A stretch of DNA of 50,166 nucleotides from contig NZ_BAGH01000400.1 of the NCBI RefSeq assembly GCF_000308715.1, forward strand, positions 1 to 50,166. The letters are read 5' to 3'. The position numbers were made by a program, and so were the translations under genes. This DNA comes from Nocardia tenerifensis NBRC 101015. GTDB taxonomy: Bacteria > Actinomycetota > Actinomycetes > Mycobacteriales > Mycobacteriaceae. Below, one piece after another: positions 42,536 to 50,166 of this stretch. A model generated the notes under the pieces. The model was not told the DNA's origin, did not search any database, and saw only the letters and a list, made by a program, of their open reading frames with translations. The stretch's first letter is position 1; each line of letters begins with the position of its first letter.

Positions 42536-43768
42536 TCACGACTCCGCGATCGCTCGGAGTGCGTCGATGACTTCCTGTTCATCCGAGGACAGTTGATTGT
42601 CGCTGAGTTTGACGATGACCGTGTCTGTGTCCTGGTCGACGAAGATGTACTGGCCGAAGATGCCCCGAGCGGCCAAGTCGTGACCGCTGCCGCCGGTGGG
42701 GTGCCACCACAGGGCGGAGTAGCCCCACGGGCCGATCCGCAGGGGGGCGGGCTGTTCGATCCGGCCGATCCACCTGGCCGGGACCACCTGGGTGTCGCCC
42801 GAGCGGCCGTTGTCGAGGATCAGTTGACCGATCTTGGCGAAGTCGCGGGCCGTGGCGTTGAGGCAGCAGAACCCCTTTTCCTGTCCGCCTTGCCGATCCA
42901 GGTTCCACACCGCGTCGTCCTGGGCGCCGATGGGCTCCCAGATGCCGTGCTGCAACAGTTCACCGAGCGACTTCCCCTCGGCCCGGGCGACCGCCATGCC
43001 GAGGAGTTGCGCGTCGATGCTGCGGTAGTCGGCGCGGCTGCCCGGCGGGAACTTCAGGTCACGATGGTCACGAACGAAGGCGGCGATATCGTCGGTGAGA
43101 TACATGGCGGTGGTGTCGTCGCTCGAGGTGGCCGCGTAGGAGTAGTTCTCGGCGACGTCGACGCCCGAGGTCATGTCCAACAGGTCCTGAATGGTGATGG
43201 TGTCGTAGGCGGTCCCGGTGGTGAGTTCGGGCAGCAGGTCGACCAGGCGGTCCTGTTCGCGGAGCTTGCCCGCCCCGATGGCCCGCCCCGCCAGCAGCGA
43301 CACGACCGACTTCGCGACCGACCACGACGACTGTTTGGTCTCGGCGCCATACCCGGGGCCATACCACTCGAAGGTCATCGCACCGTCGCGCACCACCACC
43401 AGCGAGTTGGTGTGGGTGGCTTCGAGGAACTCGCGAACCGAAATACGAGATCCGCGCCACGGCACCGTCGCCGGCGACGACTCGGCACCGACCGCGAACG
43501 GACGAGGCGCCGAGGACGCCGACACCGTCCGCCCCGCGAACAATGCTCCTTGCCGCGATGGCGGCGTGGCGCGCAACGTCTCCAGGGTCAGCTGATCTAC
43601 CACGAGCCGGACCACCGGAGACGCGGCGGGCAGCGGCGGATCCACCAGGGCCGCGGCAGTACCGGCCACCATAAGGATCGTGGCGCCGCGCACGCAGGCT
43701 CCGCGCAGACGGCGTGGTAGCCACCCGAGCGCTGCCACCTGCGTCGACCCCCAGTGTTTCGTCGGCAT
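42536..43768 (-). CDS. Secreted or membrane-anchored serine hydrolase (beta-lactamase family)
   Basis: 410 residues from ATG 43768 (AGAAAGG 7 bases upstream). A basic N-terminus and hydrophobic segment (GATILMVAGTAAALV, about 28-42) form a signal or anchor. Ser150-x-x-Lys153 (SWSVAKSVVSL) is the nucleophile motif, YRSIDAQLLG contains the Tyr motif, and WWHPTGGSGHDLAARGIFG ends the active-site region. The family (class C beta-lactamase-like; 6-aminohexanoate-dimer-hydrolase type) includes esterases and amidases. It lies inside the segment flanked by the tRNA-Gly copy and the intact tRNA-Gly. Confidence 0.9.
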   Translation of the reverse strand: MPTKHWGSTQVAALGWLPRRLRGACVRGATILMVAGTAAALVDPPLPAASPVVRLVVDQLTLETLRATPPSRQGALFAGRTVSASSAPRPFAVGAESSPATVPWRGSRISVREFLEATHTNSLVVVRDGAMTFEWYGPGYGAETKQSSWSVAKSVVSLLAGRAIGAGKLREQDRLVDLLPELTTGTAYDTITIQDLLDMTSGVDVAENYSYAATSSDDTTAMYLTDDIAAFVRDHRDLKFPPGSRADYRSIDAQLLGMAVARAEGKSLGELLQHGIWEPIGAQDDAVWNLDRQGGQEKGFCCLNATARDFAKIGQLILDNGRSGDTQVVPARWIGRIEQPAPLRIGPWGYSALWWHPTGGSGHDLAARGIFGQYIFVDQDTDTVIVKLSDNQLSSDEQEVIDALRAIAES

Positions 43769-43894
43769 CGAGAACCTTTCTCGGCAAAGGGAAATGTGTC
43801 ACGCGCGCGAATCGGCGCAGACGGTAGCACGCCACCGCCCGCGCCTCAGCGACCATCACTCCTTCGACCGGCCAGGTCCTACTGCTTGCCCTCG

Positions 43895-44494
43895 TCAGTG
43901 CGCCGTGCGCAGCATCCCCCACAGCAAAGGTCCATCGGGAACCCGGATCTCCTTGGCGATCACGGCGCCCCATTTTTCGTAGAAGCCGACCGTCGTCTCT
44001 TTGGTGCACACGCCGTAGATATCGATACCGTGCTGATCGCAGTAGGCAATCCGATTTTCCACCACCGCGCGACCGGCGCCGAGCCCACGGCTGGCCGACA
44101 GCGTCGCGAAATCGTCCAGGTACCAATGCGGTTGCAGTGGCCGGGATTCGTCGATGGTCTGCATGATCGTCGCTGCCGCTGCCAGGCGTTCACCGAAGAC
44201 AGCCGACATCTGCGTGATCATTTGTGCCCACTCGTCCTGCGAGTACCGCCCCGACGTGTCCCAGACCGATACCGCGGCCAGCGCACCGTCCTCTTCGCGC
44301 GCCACCCAAATCTGTTGCGCGGGAGATTCGATCATGGGTAGCCGTTCATCGAACAGGTGCACCAACTGCTTGGCGCGAATATCGTCGTCGGGCCAGATGT
44401 AGGAGTACACCGGATCGTCGCCGAACGCCTCGGCGAAGGCGTCGCCGCAGGAGCGCAATTCTTCTGATCGTGCCTGCTCAACGGTGAAAGTCAT
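43895..44494 (-). CDS. GNAT-family N-acetyltransferase
   Basis: 199 residues from ATG 44494, the start that gives the family N-terminus (MTFTVEQARSEELRSCGDAF). The acetyl-CoA-binding motif A is LDDFATLSASRGLGAGRAVV (about 128-147; R-G-L-G-A-G-R), and motif B follows (VGFYEKWGAVIAKEIRVPDG). Relatives acetylate small amines or antibiotics; the acceptor is unknown. It lies 126 bases upstream of, and on the same strand as, the serine hydrolase. Confidence 0.9.
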   Translation of the reverse strand: MTFTVEQARSEELRSCGDAFAEAFGDDPVYSYIWPDDDIRAKQLVHLFDERLPMIESPAQQIWVAREEDGALAAVSVWDTSGRYSQDEWAQMITQMSAVFGERLAAAATIMQTIDESRPLQPHWYLDDFATLSASRGLGAGRAVVENRIAYCDQHGIDIYGVCTKETTVGFYEKWGAVIAKEIRVPDGPLLWGMLRTAH

Positions 44495-44814
44495 GCGCAA
44501 ACCGTACCGCTCGATTTGCCGAGAATCTGCTAACGCGACGGCTGTGGTGATCGCGTCTAGAGAGAGCATCCCGACCTGCGCGCCATCGCCGCGATCTGGC
44601 GCGATCACCTCGACTATCAACCGGATTGGATTTTCCCGGATTCTCGATTTTGACCTCCGGTAGGCGGATCGCGTCGCAGGCGTGCTCGCGCCCCCTCAGT
44701 CGTTGCCGCTGACGAATCGCCGTCGTATGCATTGCTGGAGGGAATCGTGGTGGATCCGTTTAGAGTCCCGGTGTCCTGATCCACTCCCTCAATTGTCGAG
44801 GAGTTCGAGAAGCA
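44495..44814. other. Divergent intergenic region
   Basis: Between the acetyltransferase gene (minus) and the small secreted-protein gene (plus). The acetyltransferase frame is open to 44620, but residues upstream of its ATG do not look like part of the domain. No strong regulatory motif was identified. Confidence 0.5.
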
Positions 44815-45135
44815 GTGGCACAGACAATAATTCGTACAGTGGCGATCACGGCGCTGACCGCCACAGTGGTGGCCGGTCCAACGGTCGCGATCGCGGGAGC
44901 GGCCCCACACACCGCGCCCGATCGGTCTCGGCTCCACAGTGGCCCCGCCCTGTCCATCGGCAGCGATGAGATCTGCGAGGAAGAAGGCGACCTCGTTGAA
45001 CGTCGCGACAAGAGCAAGAGCCGAGGCGCCGGCAAGGCCAAATCCGGCAGCGTCAAGGACGCACCCAGTAAGCGCGGGGCCGGGGGCGGGGGCCGGGGCG
45101 GCAGCGGCGGTGGGAAGGGATCCCTCACGAACTAA
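44815..45135 (+). CDS. Small secreted basic Gly-rich protein
   Basis: 106 residues from GTG 44815; GAGGAG lies about 11 bases upstream, a long spacing. A signal peptide (MAQTIIRTVAITALTATVVA, cleavage near GAAPH) precedes an 80-residue mature part. An acidic patch (DEICEEEGD) is followed by Lys/Ser/Gly-rich sequence (KSKSRGAGKAKSGSVKD) ending in a run of Gly with Arg and Lys. The single cysteine is in the acidic patch. The mature protein is probably disordered. Family unknown; found in the tRNA-flanked segment. Confidence 0.6.
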   Translation: MAQTIIRTVAITALTATVVAGPTVAIAGAAPHTAPDRSRLHSGPALSIGSDEICEEEGDLVERRDKSKSRGAGKAKSGSVKDAPSKRGAGGGGRGGSGGGKGSLTN

Positions 45136-45849
45136 TCCAGAATCTCCTGTACCTGGTACTGAAAGTCCGGAGAACGGTTACGGGCCGATTGGGAAGCGCT
45201 GTGTTCGATACAGTGCGCGGGTATCACGGGGAGCACCACGCCGACGCGGCGCGGTGGTGCGAGGCTCCGCTGCGTCGGCTGCTCATCTCGCACCACCTGG
45301 CATGACGTGTTCGTATTACGACCGGCTGCCGAACCGGATCGCGGGCTCCCGCTGGACCGGCGCTTCCGCCTGAGCCCAGTGTTCGGGAATTCGTTCGTTC
45401 GGGGGTGCCGCCGACGGCTTGGTCGGTGGCGGGCGAATCCCGGGTGTGCTGGCCGGGTTCGGCGAAAATCAGGGCGGTGACGGGGAGGATGCGCCGGATC
45501 GGCACGCGAGCTAGCAGGGTTCCCAGGTCGGTTGTCGCGGTGGTCGGGCCGGGTTCGACCATGCGCGCTTCTCCGGCGACGCCAGGTTCGAGGGTGCGGC
45601 GTTCTGTCAGGCGGCAAGCTTCTCGCAAGCTCATTTCGGAACCCAGTCCGTATCATTTGCCGACCCGCAGCAGTGGGGTCCACCAGCACCGGTATTCGAC
45701 TGGGATGCGAACATCAGCCAGAAGCCTGCCAACGTCGCACCGCAGGCTTGGCCGCCCAACACGACGAGAAACGTTGCGCTATCCGAGCCCTCTTCGCGCT
45801 GCGCGGGCGATGCAGCCAAGGGACCGACACGGGTCGGTCGGGAAGGGAG
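45136..45849. other. Poorly conserved stretch without firm genes
   Basis: Apart from one low-confidence minus-strand frame (45224-45634), I see no gene with signal, ribosome site and recognisable fold. Several overlapping frames exist on both strands, as expected in high-GC DNA. It could be decayed sequence within the tRNA-flanked segment. Confidence 0.5.
45224..45634 (-). CDS. Possible hypothetical protein
   Basis: 136-residue frame beginning MSLREACRLTERRTLEPGVA. Third codon positions are mostly G or C over the middle part (LGTLLARVPIRRILPVTALI), which suggests past or present coding. There is no Shine-Dalgarno, the C-terminal third turns into Arg/Ser-rich sequence, and no family is recognised. 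It may be a decayed gene. Confidence 0.3.
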   Translation of the reverse strand: MSLREACRLTERRTLEPGVAGEARMVEPGPTTATTDLGTLLARVPIRRILPVTALIFAEPGQHTRDSPATDQAVGGTPERTNSRTLGSGGSAGPAGARDPVRQPVVIRTRHARWCEMSSRRSGASHHRAASAWCSP

Positions 45850-45878
45850 TTGACCGATATAGTGGCTGGTCTGATAGG
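45850..45878 (+). promoter_or_regulatory. Promoter of tRNA-Gly gene
   Basis: TTGACC (45850-45855), 17 bases, then GATAGG (45873-45878) preceded by T: a fair sigma-70-type promoter 23 bases before the tRNA. The -10 part is missing from the decayed copy at 42246. Confidence 0.55.
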
Positions 45879-45901
45879 CTCGCGGACGCGTCTCGACGCA
45901 G

Positions 45902-45975
45902 GCCGATGTAGTTCAATGGTAGAACTTCTGCTTCCCAAGCAGACAGCGCGGGTTCGATTCCCGTCATCGGCTCCA
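45902..45975 (+). tRNA. tRNA-Gly (anticodon CCC)
   Basis: Acceptor stem GCCGATG (45902-45908) pairs with CATCGGC (45965-45971). The D-arm carries TTCAATGGTAGAA, the anticodon arm TCTGC-TTCCCAA-GCAGA gives anticodon CCC, and the T-arm GCGGGTTCGATTCCCGT has the GTTCGATTC loop. CCA is encoded (45973-45975). A strong terminator follows directly. Confidence 0.96.
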
Positions 45976-46018
45976 CAGTGAAAGCCCCGCACGACAGGTG
46001 CGGGGCTTTCACTGTTTT
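45976..46018 (+). terminator. Strong terminator after tRNA-Gly
   Basis: A perfect 17-bp stem (45976-45992 with 45998-46014), 5-base loop, then TTTT (46015-46018). GTG at 45978 lies in this stem and is not a gene start. Confidence 0.93.
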
Positions 46019-46106
46019 CGGGGTCGGATGTGCAGTACCGGAGGGGGAGTCGGGGTGGCTCGGCGGGGGGATGTGGGGGTGGGAGGGGTGGGGTGACGAT
46101 CTGGGC

Positions 46107-47543
46107 ATGTTGTTTCGTCGCGCTGTGTTGATTGTGGGTTTGGTTGCCGGGGTCTGTTCGGGGGCGCTGGTCGCGTGTAAGGGGGAGGCGGCGCCGAGTG
46201 CTTCGGTGCGGTGGGGGCCGTGTCCGGAGAATGCCGAGTTCGACTGTGGGACAGTCGGTGTGCCGATCGATTGGGCCGATCCGGGTGGGGCGAGGATCGA
46301 TGTGGCGGTGGTGCGGGATCGGGCGGACGAGCCGGCGAAGAAGGTGGGGACGCTGATCTCGCTGCCGGGTGGGCCGGGCACCTCGGGGGTGGACGAAATC
46401 CTCAAAGGGGGAAAGTTTTCGGCGGAACTGCGGGCGCGGTTCGATATCATCAGCCTCGATCCGCGCGGGGTGAAGCGGAGCCATCCGGTGCTCTGCGATG
46501 CGGGGCTGGTCGGGTACCGGCCGAACGTGCTACCGGATCTCGGCGGCCGGCTGGATGAAGTGCGTTCGTATGCAAGGGATCTCGCGGACAGTTGTCGGCG
46601 GTACACCGGTCCGTTGATCGAGCACGTCGATGCGGTGAGCGTGGCGCGGGACGTGGAGGCGCTGCGGGTGGCGCTCGGTGAGGAGCGGATCAGCGTGTAC
46701 AGCCGGTCTTACGGGACGATGCCCGCGCAGGCGTACGCCGAGCTGTTCCCGAATCGCCTGCGCGCCATGCTGATGGACAGCGTGGACGATCACAGCCTGG
46801 ACGGCCGGGCGTTTCTGGCCAGCGAGGCTCGGGCAGGCAAGGACACCTTCGGCGAGTTCGCCGCGTGGTGCGCTCGGGACGAGCAATGCGCTCTACACGG
46901 GACACCGGTCGATCGGGTCTTCGACGAGGTGTACGCCAAAGCGGCGCGCGGCGAACTGCGCGCCGTCGCCGACGCGACCAAACAGGTGACGCCGTTCGAC
47001 CTGAACACCCAGGTAGTCCAGCGGCTTTACCGACCCGAATGGTCCCGGCTGGCAACGGATTTGCGCACCTGGGCCGATCAGCTGCCGGGCGTACCCATCG
47101 CGCCCGCCGCCGCACAACCACAGGGAAGACCCGCCCCGATGCCGGAGATCATCCTCTGCTCGGACTGGCGATTCGACATCACAGATCAGGACCAGTGGGC
47201 CGCCCTGTGGCGTGAACAGAACGACAACGCCGCACCGCTGCGCAACCACTTCGCCTGGGGCGCAGGGTCAATGTGCTCCGGCTGGCCGATCGGGGTGACG
47301 AACCCGCCCCACCGCCCGCAAATCGCCGACGCCCCACCGATTCTCATCCTCAATTCACTGCACGACCCCGCGACCCCGCACGAGTGGGCCACGGCCGTCG
47401 CGAGGAACACCCCTGGGGCGACGCTGATCACCTACGAAGGCTGGGGCCACGGCGTCTACGACCGCTCCCCCTGCACGACAAGCGCGGCCGATCGCTACCT
47501 CATCGATCTGACGATTCCCCAAAACAACTGCCCAGCAGCATGA
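46107..47543 (+). CDS. TAP-type alpha/beta hydrolase, lipoprotein
   Basis: 478 residues from ATG 46107; an open frame runs upstream into the tRNA terminator and is not coding. The signal peptide ends in lipobox ALVAC with Cys24. The hydrolase fold shows the oxyanion stretch LISLPGGPGTSG (83-94), the nucleophile Ser201 in VYSRSYGTMPAQ (with Ser in place of the usual first Gly of GxSxG), Asp in LNSLHDPATP and His in EGWGHGVYD. The C-terminal part is the TAP-like domain with several cysteines. Relatives are tripeptidyl aminopeptidases (SlpD/SlpE, mycobacterial CaeA-like proteins) acting outside the membrane on peptides or esters. Confidence 0.92.
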   Translation: MLFRRAVLIVGLVAGVCSGALVACKGEAAPSASVRWGPCPENAEFDCGTVGVPIDWADPGGARIDVAVVRDRADEPAKKVGTLISLPGGPGTSGVDEILKGGKFSAELRARFDIISLDPRGVKRSHPVLCDAGLVGYRPNVLPDLGGRLDEVRSYARDLADSCRRYTGPLIEHVDAVSVARDVEALRVALGEERISVYSRSYGTMPAQAYAELFPNRLRAMLMDSVDDHSLDGRAFLASEARAGKDTFGEFAAWCARDEQCALHGTPVDRVFDEVYAKAARGELRAVADATKQVTPFDLNTQVVQRLYRPEWSRLATDLRTWADQLPGVPIAPAAAQPQGRPAPMPEIILCSDWRFDITDQDQWAALWREQNDNAAPLRNHFAWGAGSMCSGWPIGVTNPPHRPQIADAPPILILNSLHDPATPHEWATAVARNTPGATLITYEGWGHGVYDRSPCTTSAADRYLIDLTIPQNNCPAA

Positions 47544-47547
47544 AAGC

Positions 47548-48657
47548 TCAGACCACCAATCTCCACAGAGAGGTGACCTCCGCGGCACGAGCGGCATGCA
47601 GCGGATCGGTGCGGTCCTGCGCGCGAGGATGCCGTGGGGCGGTATCGATCTTGTCGACCACGCGCAGACCGGCCGCATCGATCAGGGCGAGCAGGTCCGC
47701 CCTGGTACGCAGCCCCAGCCGCTCGGCAAGATCGGACAGGACGAGCCACCCCTCACCACCGACCTCGAGGTGCTCGGACAGCCCCGAGAGGAAAGCGCGC
47801 AGCATCCCGCTGTCCTCGTCGTAGACGCCGTGCTCGAGCGCGGAGGTCGGGCGCGCCGGTAACCACGGCGGATTGCAGACGATGAGGTCCGCGCGCCCGT
47901 CCGGAAAAAGGGCGGGGCCGACGATATCGATGGTCCCGCTCAATCCGAGCCGCTCGACGTTCTCCCGGGCGCAGGTCAGCGCGCGTGGACTGTCGTCGGT
48001 GCCGACGACACGGCCGACGCCGCGCCGCGCCAGCACGGCGGCCAGCACTCCGGTGCCGGTACCTAGGTCAAAAGCGTTGTCTGCCTTGACTATCGGCGCA
48101 CGCGCGACCAAATCGACGTACTCGCCCCGTACCGGGGAGAACACGCCGTAATGCGGATGAATGACGGCGTCCAGCGCCGGAACCGGCACTCCTTTGGCCC
48201 GCCACTGGGCCGCGCCGAGCACCCCCAGCAGCTCGGTCATGGCGATGAGCATCGGCTCGCGCGGCGTCCCGTACGCCTGGTCGCAGGCCGCACGGACGTC
48301 GGGCGCGCGGCGCAGGGCGAGTGTGTGATCGTCCTCGAGCTGGACGAGCAGCTTGCCCAGTACTCGCGCACGATGGTTGCGCGCTCTGCGCTGCAACCGG
48401 AACGACTCGGCCGGACTACCGCCTGGACCAGGGCCTTTCCGGTCGACTCGGCGGCTCATGGCCTGCAGCAGCTGACGCCCGTTGTGATAATCCCCGCGCC
48501 ACAGCAGTCCCGTGCCCTCGCAGGCCAGGCGGTACGCGGTCGCGGCGGTCATCCGATCGTCGGCGACGGTGATGCGGGTGGGCATCGGCGTCGCGCTCTC
48601 GGAGTGCCAGGGGGCGGTTCGGACGGTATCGGCCTCGGTCCAGCTGATCGTGGACAT
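47548..48657 (-). CDS. SAM-dependent methyltransferase with NPPW motif
   Basis: 369 residues from ATG 48657 (GAGGAG 6 bases upstream). The N-terminal 150 residues are helical and Arg-rich (RVDRKGPGPGGSPAESFRLQ; RRARNHRARVLGKLL). The catalytic domain has motif I AFDLGTGTGVLAAVLARRG (about 201-219), then VVGTDDSPRALTCARENVER, and motif IV NPPWLP, which in related enzymes positions an amide or amino group for N-methylation (PrmC, RlmF/RsmC, N6-adenine types). Target, protein or RNA, is not determined. It ends 4 bases from the convergent hydrolase gene. Confidence 0.9.
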   Translation of the reverse strand: MSTISWTEADTVRTAPWHSESATPMPTRITVADDRMTAATAYRLACEGTGLLWRGDYHNGRQLLQAMSRRVDRKGPGPGGSPAESFRLQRRARNHRARVLGKLLVQLEDDHTLALRRAPDVRAACDQAYGTPREPMLIAMTELLGVLGAAQWRAKGVPVPALDAVIHPHYGVFSPVRGEYVDLVARAPIVKADNAFDLGTGTGVLAAVLARRGVGRVVGTDDSPRALTCARENVERLGLSGTIDIVGPALFPDGRADLIVCNPPWLPARPTSALEHGVYDEDSGMLRAFLSGLSEHLEVGGEGWLVLSDLAERLGLRTRADLLALIDAAGLRVVDKIDTAPRHPRAQDRTDPLHAARAAEVTSLWRLVV

Positions 48658-48856
48658 CGGTGACTCCTCGTTGTCGAGCATGCGGGGGCACGGCGTGCAC
48701 CGCGACGAGGAGGTGGAGAAAGTGTTCCTACCGCGTCACAGTGCGCGAGGAAACGTCACCGAGAACCATGCCCATTGTCATGAACGACCCTTCCGAATAG
48801 CTGCGTCCCAGTGTCCCACACCGGCGACCACCTGGGCCGACGAGGTCGGCCCGCGC

Positions 48857-49381
48857 TCATCCCGCGATATCGCTGCGCTCCCTCGCCTCCGCGTCCAGCC
48901 GCCGGAATCGACTGCCGTGGAAGACGAGCGGCTCGACGTCGGTGCGGCTGGCGATGCGGTGGACGCGCAGGATGACGACCGTGTGGTCACCGGCGGGCAC
49001 GTGCGCCTCCGGCACGCCCTCGATCCACGCTGACGCGCCGTCGATGAAGATCGCCTCGCCGGTGCCGCGGTGCAGTTCGGTGCCGCGGAACCGGTCGCCG
49101 TCGCGGGTGCCGAGCGTGCGCGCGGCGTCCTGCTGATCGGTGCCGAGCAGGCTGAGACCGAGGTGACCCGCGGCGGCCAGCTTGGGCCAGGTGGCAGAGG
49201 AGTTCTGCACGCAGAACGACACCAGCGGCGGGTCGAGGGAGACGGGGACGAAGGTGCTCACCGCGAGACCGCTTGGCGTGCCGTCGATCTCGGCACACAC
49301 CGCGACGACGCCGCTCGGGAAGTTGGCGAAGGCCCGGCGCAGTCCGCCGCCGTCCGCGGGAAACTCGAACAGCTCATGCAT
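48857..49381 (-). CDS. Flavin reductase-like domain protein
   Basis: 174 residues. The whole protein is a flavin-reductase-like split-barrel: LRRAFANFPSGVVAVCAEID (about 14-33), GLAVSTFVPVSLDPPLVSFC (about 38-57), GDHTVVILRVHRI near 131-143. Such enzymes reduce FMN with NADH and pass FMNH2 to a partner monooxygenase. It overlaps the FMN reductase gene upstream by 8 bases, and a DszC/SfnB-type monooxygenase gene precedes that, so the three form one flavin-dependent oxidation operon. Confidence 0.93.
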   Translation of the reverse strand: MHELFEFPADGGGLRRAFANFPSGVVAVCAEIDGTPSGLAVSTFVPVSLDPPLVSFCVQNSSATWPKLAAAGHLGLSLLGTDQQDAARTLGTRDGDRFRGTELHRGTGEAIFIDGASAWIEGVPEAHVPAGDHTVVILRVHRIASRTDVEPLVFHGSRFRRLDAEARERSDIAG

Positions 49382-49889
49382 GATCGGCCACCTTCGCGGC
49401 GTCGGTCAGCGCCCGCACGACCGGACGCCAGCGGTCGCTGTAGCCCTCGATCACGCCGTCGTCTGCGAAGGTGCGGTCCGACAGGTACAGGCCCGGCAGC
49501 GCGGTGGTGGCGCCGAGCTCGACGAGCACCGGCTTGAGGAGCAGATCCGGCGCGAGCGCGTGCGCGGGGCCCGCGCCGAGCATCACCGGAACGGCGAGCA
49601 CGCCGGCCAGCCCGGTACCGCCGTCGAACTGCTCGAGGAAGAGCTTCAACAGGCCGGTGTAGGTGGCCTTGAACGTGGGACTCGCGAAGACGACGAGCTC
49701 GGACTCGGCCACGGTGCGCGCCGCCGCGGCGACGGCCGGATCACCCCAGCCGAGCAGGCCCGCGCCGAAATCGACCAGGTCGATCACGGTGGGTTCCGCC
49801 TCGGGACGCAGCCCCTTCGCGACCAGCGTGGCCGCCGTCGAGGTCCGGGACGCGGGCTTCGGATTGCCTACTACGACCGTCACTGTCAC
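49374..49889 (-). CDS. NADPH-dependent FMN reductase (SsuE/MsuE type)
   Basis: 171 residues from GTG 49889 (AAGGA upstream). It is a flavodoxin-fold reductase: the FMN phosphate loop VVVGNPKPASRTSTAA is at about 5-20, FASPTFKATYTGLLKLFLEQ at about 68-87, and GAGPAHALAPDLLLKPVLVE at about 105-124. Such enzymes deliver reduced FMN to sulfonate or sulfone monooxygenases. It is the middle gene of the flavin cluster, overlapping the flavin reductase gene and separated by 45 bases from the monooxygenase gene. Having two different flavin reductases in one operon is somewhat unusual. Confidence 0.93.
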   Translation of the reverse strand: MTVTVVVGNPKPASRTSTAATLVAKGLRPEAEPTVIDLVDFGAGLLGWGDPAVAAAARTVAESELVVFASPTFKATYTGLLKLFLEQFDGGTGLAGVLAVPVMLGAGPAHALAPDLLLKPVLVELGATTALPGLYLSDRTFADDGVIEGYSDRWRPVVRALTDAAKVADHA

Positions 49890-49934
49890 TCTTCGTATCC
49901 TTTTCGATCACAGACTGTTTCGACCGGCAGCCGG

Positions 49935-50166
49935 TCAGATCGCGCCGTGCGGCGGCGGCGCGGTGCCGTGCAACAGCGCACGGCCGAGGTGCTGGTACTT
50001 CCATCGGATCGGATCGTGCAGGGTATGTGTGCGCGCGTTGCGCCAGAAGTGGTGCAGATTGAGATCCCCCGCGGCGCTGCGCGCTCCACCCACTTCGAAC
50101 AGCGCACTCGACACCTCGTTGGCCGCTTTGTCGGCGAGCACCTTTGCCGCGGCAACCGCCAGCGAT
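49935..50166 (-). CDS. DszC/SfnB-type flavin-dependent monooxygenase or dehydrogenase (5' part outside window)
   Basis: The last 76 or so residues are visible, read from the right edge to TGA at 49937-49935. ANEVSSALFEVGGARSAAGD and then NLHHFWRNARTHTLHDPIRW match the conserved C-terminus of acyl-CoA-dehydrogenase-like monooxygenases such as DszC, SfnB and SfnC. These use FMNH2 or FAD to oxidise organosulfur compounds. The neighbouring flavin reductase genes support that role. The substrate is not known. The N-terminal domains lie beyond the window. Confidence 0.88.
   Translation of the reverse strand, partial: SLAVAAAKVLADKAANEVSSALFEVGGARSAAGDLNLHHFWRNARTHTLHDPIRWKYQHLGRALLHGTAPPPHGAI

Noticed and set aside
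42246..45975. Integrative element with attL/attR at tRNA-Gly
   Set aside because: There is no integrase gene, and the repeated part is the 5' half plus promoter rather than the 3' end of the tRNA.
45978..46106. Extended start of the TAP-type hydrolase
   Set aside because: The extension begins inside the tRNA terminator stem, and the signal peptide with lipobox starts at 46107.

Overview
The window is high-GC actinobacterial DNA with long, strongly GC3-biased genes, many GTG starts, and genes typical of mycolic-acid-containing Corynebacteriales. The best guess for the source is Nocardia or a close relative. This is inferred from gene families, not from a marker gene. About 46 protein genes, one intact tRNA-Gly and one decayed tRNA-Gly copy can be supported. 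No rRNA, CRISPR array, insertion sequence or prophage was seen.

Left part (1-11 kb): a Gly/Ala-rich IniB-type protein runs off the left edge. It is divergent from an Hsp70-like membrane protein, a large AAA/LuxR regulator resembling mycobacterial IniR (Rv0339c), and a second, reduced Hsp70-like membrane protein. Two tandem secreted S1 proteases follow. This looks like a variant of the mycobacterial cell-envelope-stress ini locus and is the most interesting system here. Next (11-24.9 kb) come an NRDE protein, a secreted protein, a large membrane-bound Fe-S reductase (Rv0338c-like), a secreted AA10 lytic polysaccharide monooxygenase, a Phd-antitoxin-like gene behind a perfect 16-bp palindrome, a two-subunit acyl-CoA dehydrogenase operon, a PASTA lipoprotein, a YdcF-type protein, UDP-glucose dehydrogenase and a third Hsp70-like membrane protein.

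Middle (24.9-39.2 kb): a YibE/F membrane protein with a His-rich N-terminus sits behind a repeated G-rich operator-like motif. It is followed by an AlaA/AspC-type aminotransferase, an XRE regulator with a divergent small gene, an AraC regulator with a small membrane protein, dCTP deaminase (dcd), and a same-strand run of SDR, PAP2 phosphatase, endonuclease IV and serine hydrolase. Then come a divergent alpha/beta hydrolase/AraC pair, a HAD phosphatase and a DJ-1/PfpI protein. The set iniB, iniR, Fe-S reductase, aminotransferase, udgA and dcd matches genes that lie close together in M. tuberculosis (Rv0321-Rv0341), so this is a rearranged ancestral neighbourhood.

Right part (39.4-50.2 kb): a secreted protein, a three-gene operon of two ESX/WXG-like proteins plus a lipoprotein with no secretion machinery nearby, and a segment bounded by a decayed tRNA-Gly copy and the intact tRNA-Gly (CCC anticodon). 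That segment carries a serine hydrolase, an acetyltransferase and poorly conserved small genes. Beyond the tRNA lie a TAP-type hydrolase lipoprotein, a methyltransferase, and a flavin cluster (flavin reductase, FMN reductase, DszC/SfnB-type monooxygenase) that is cut by the right edge.
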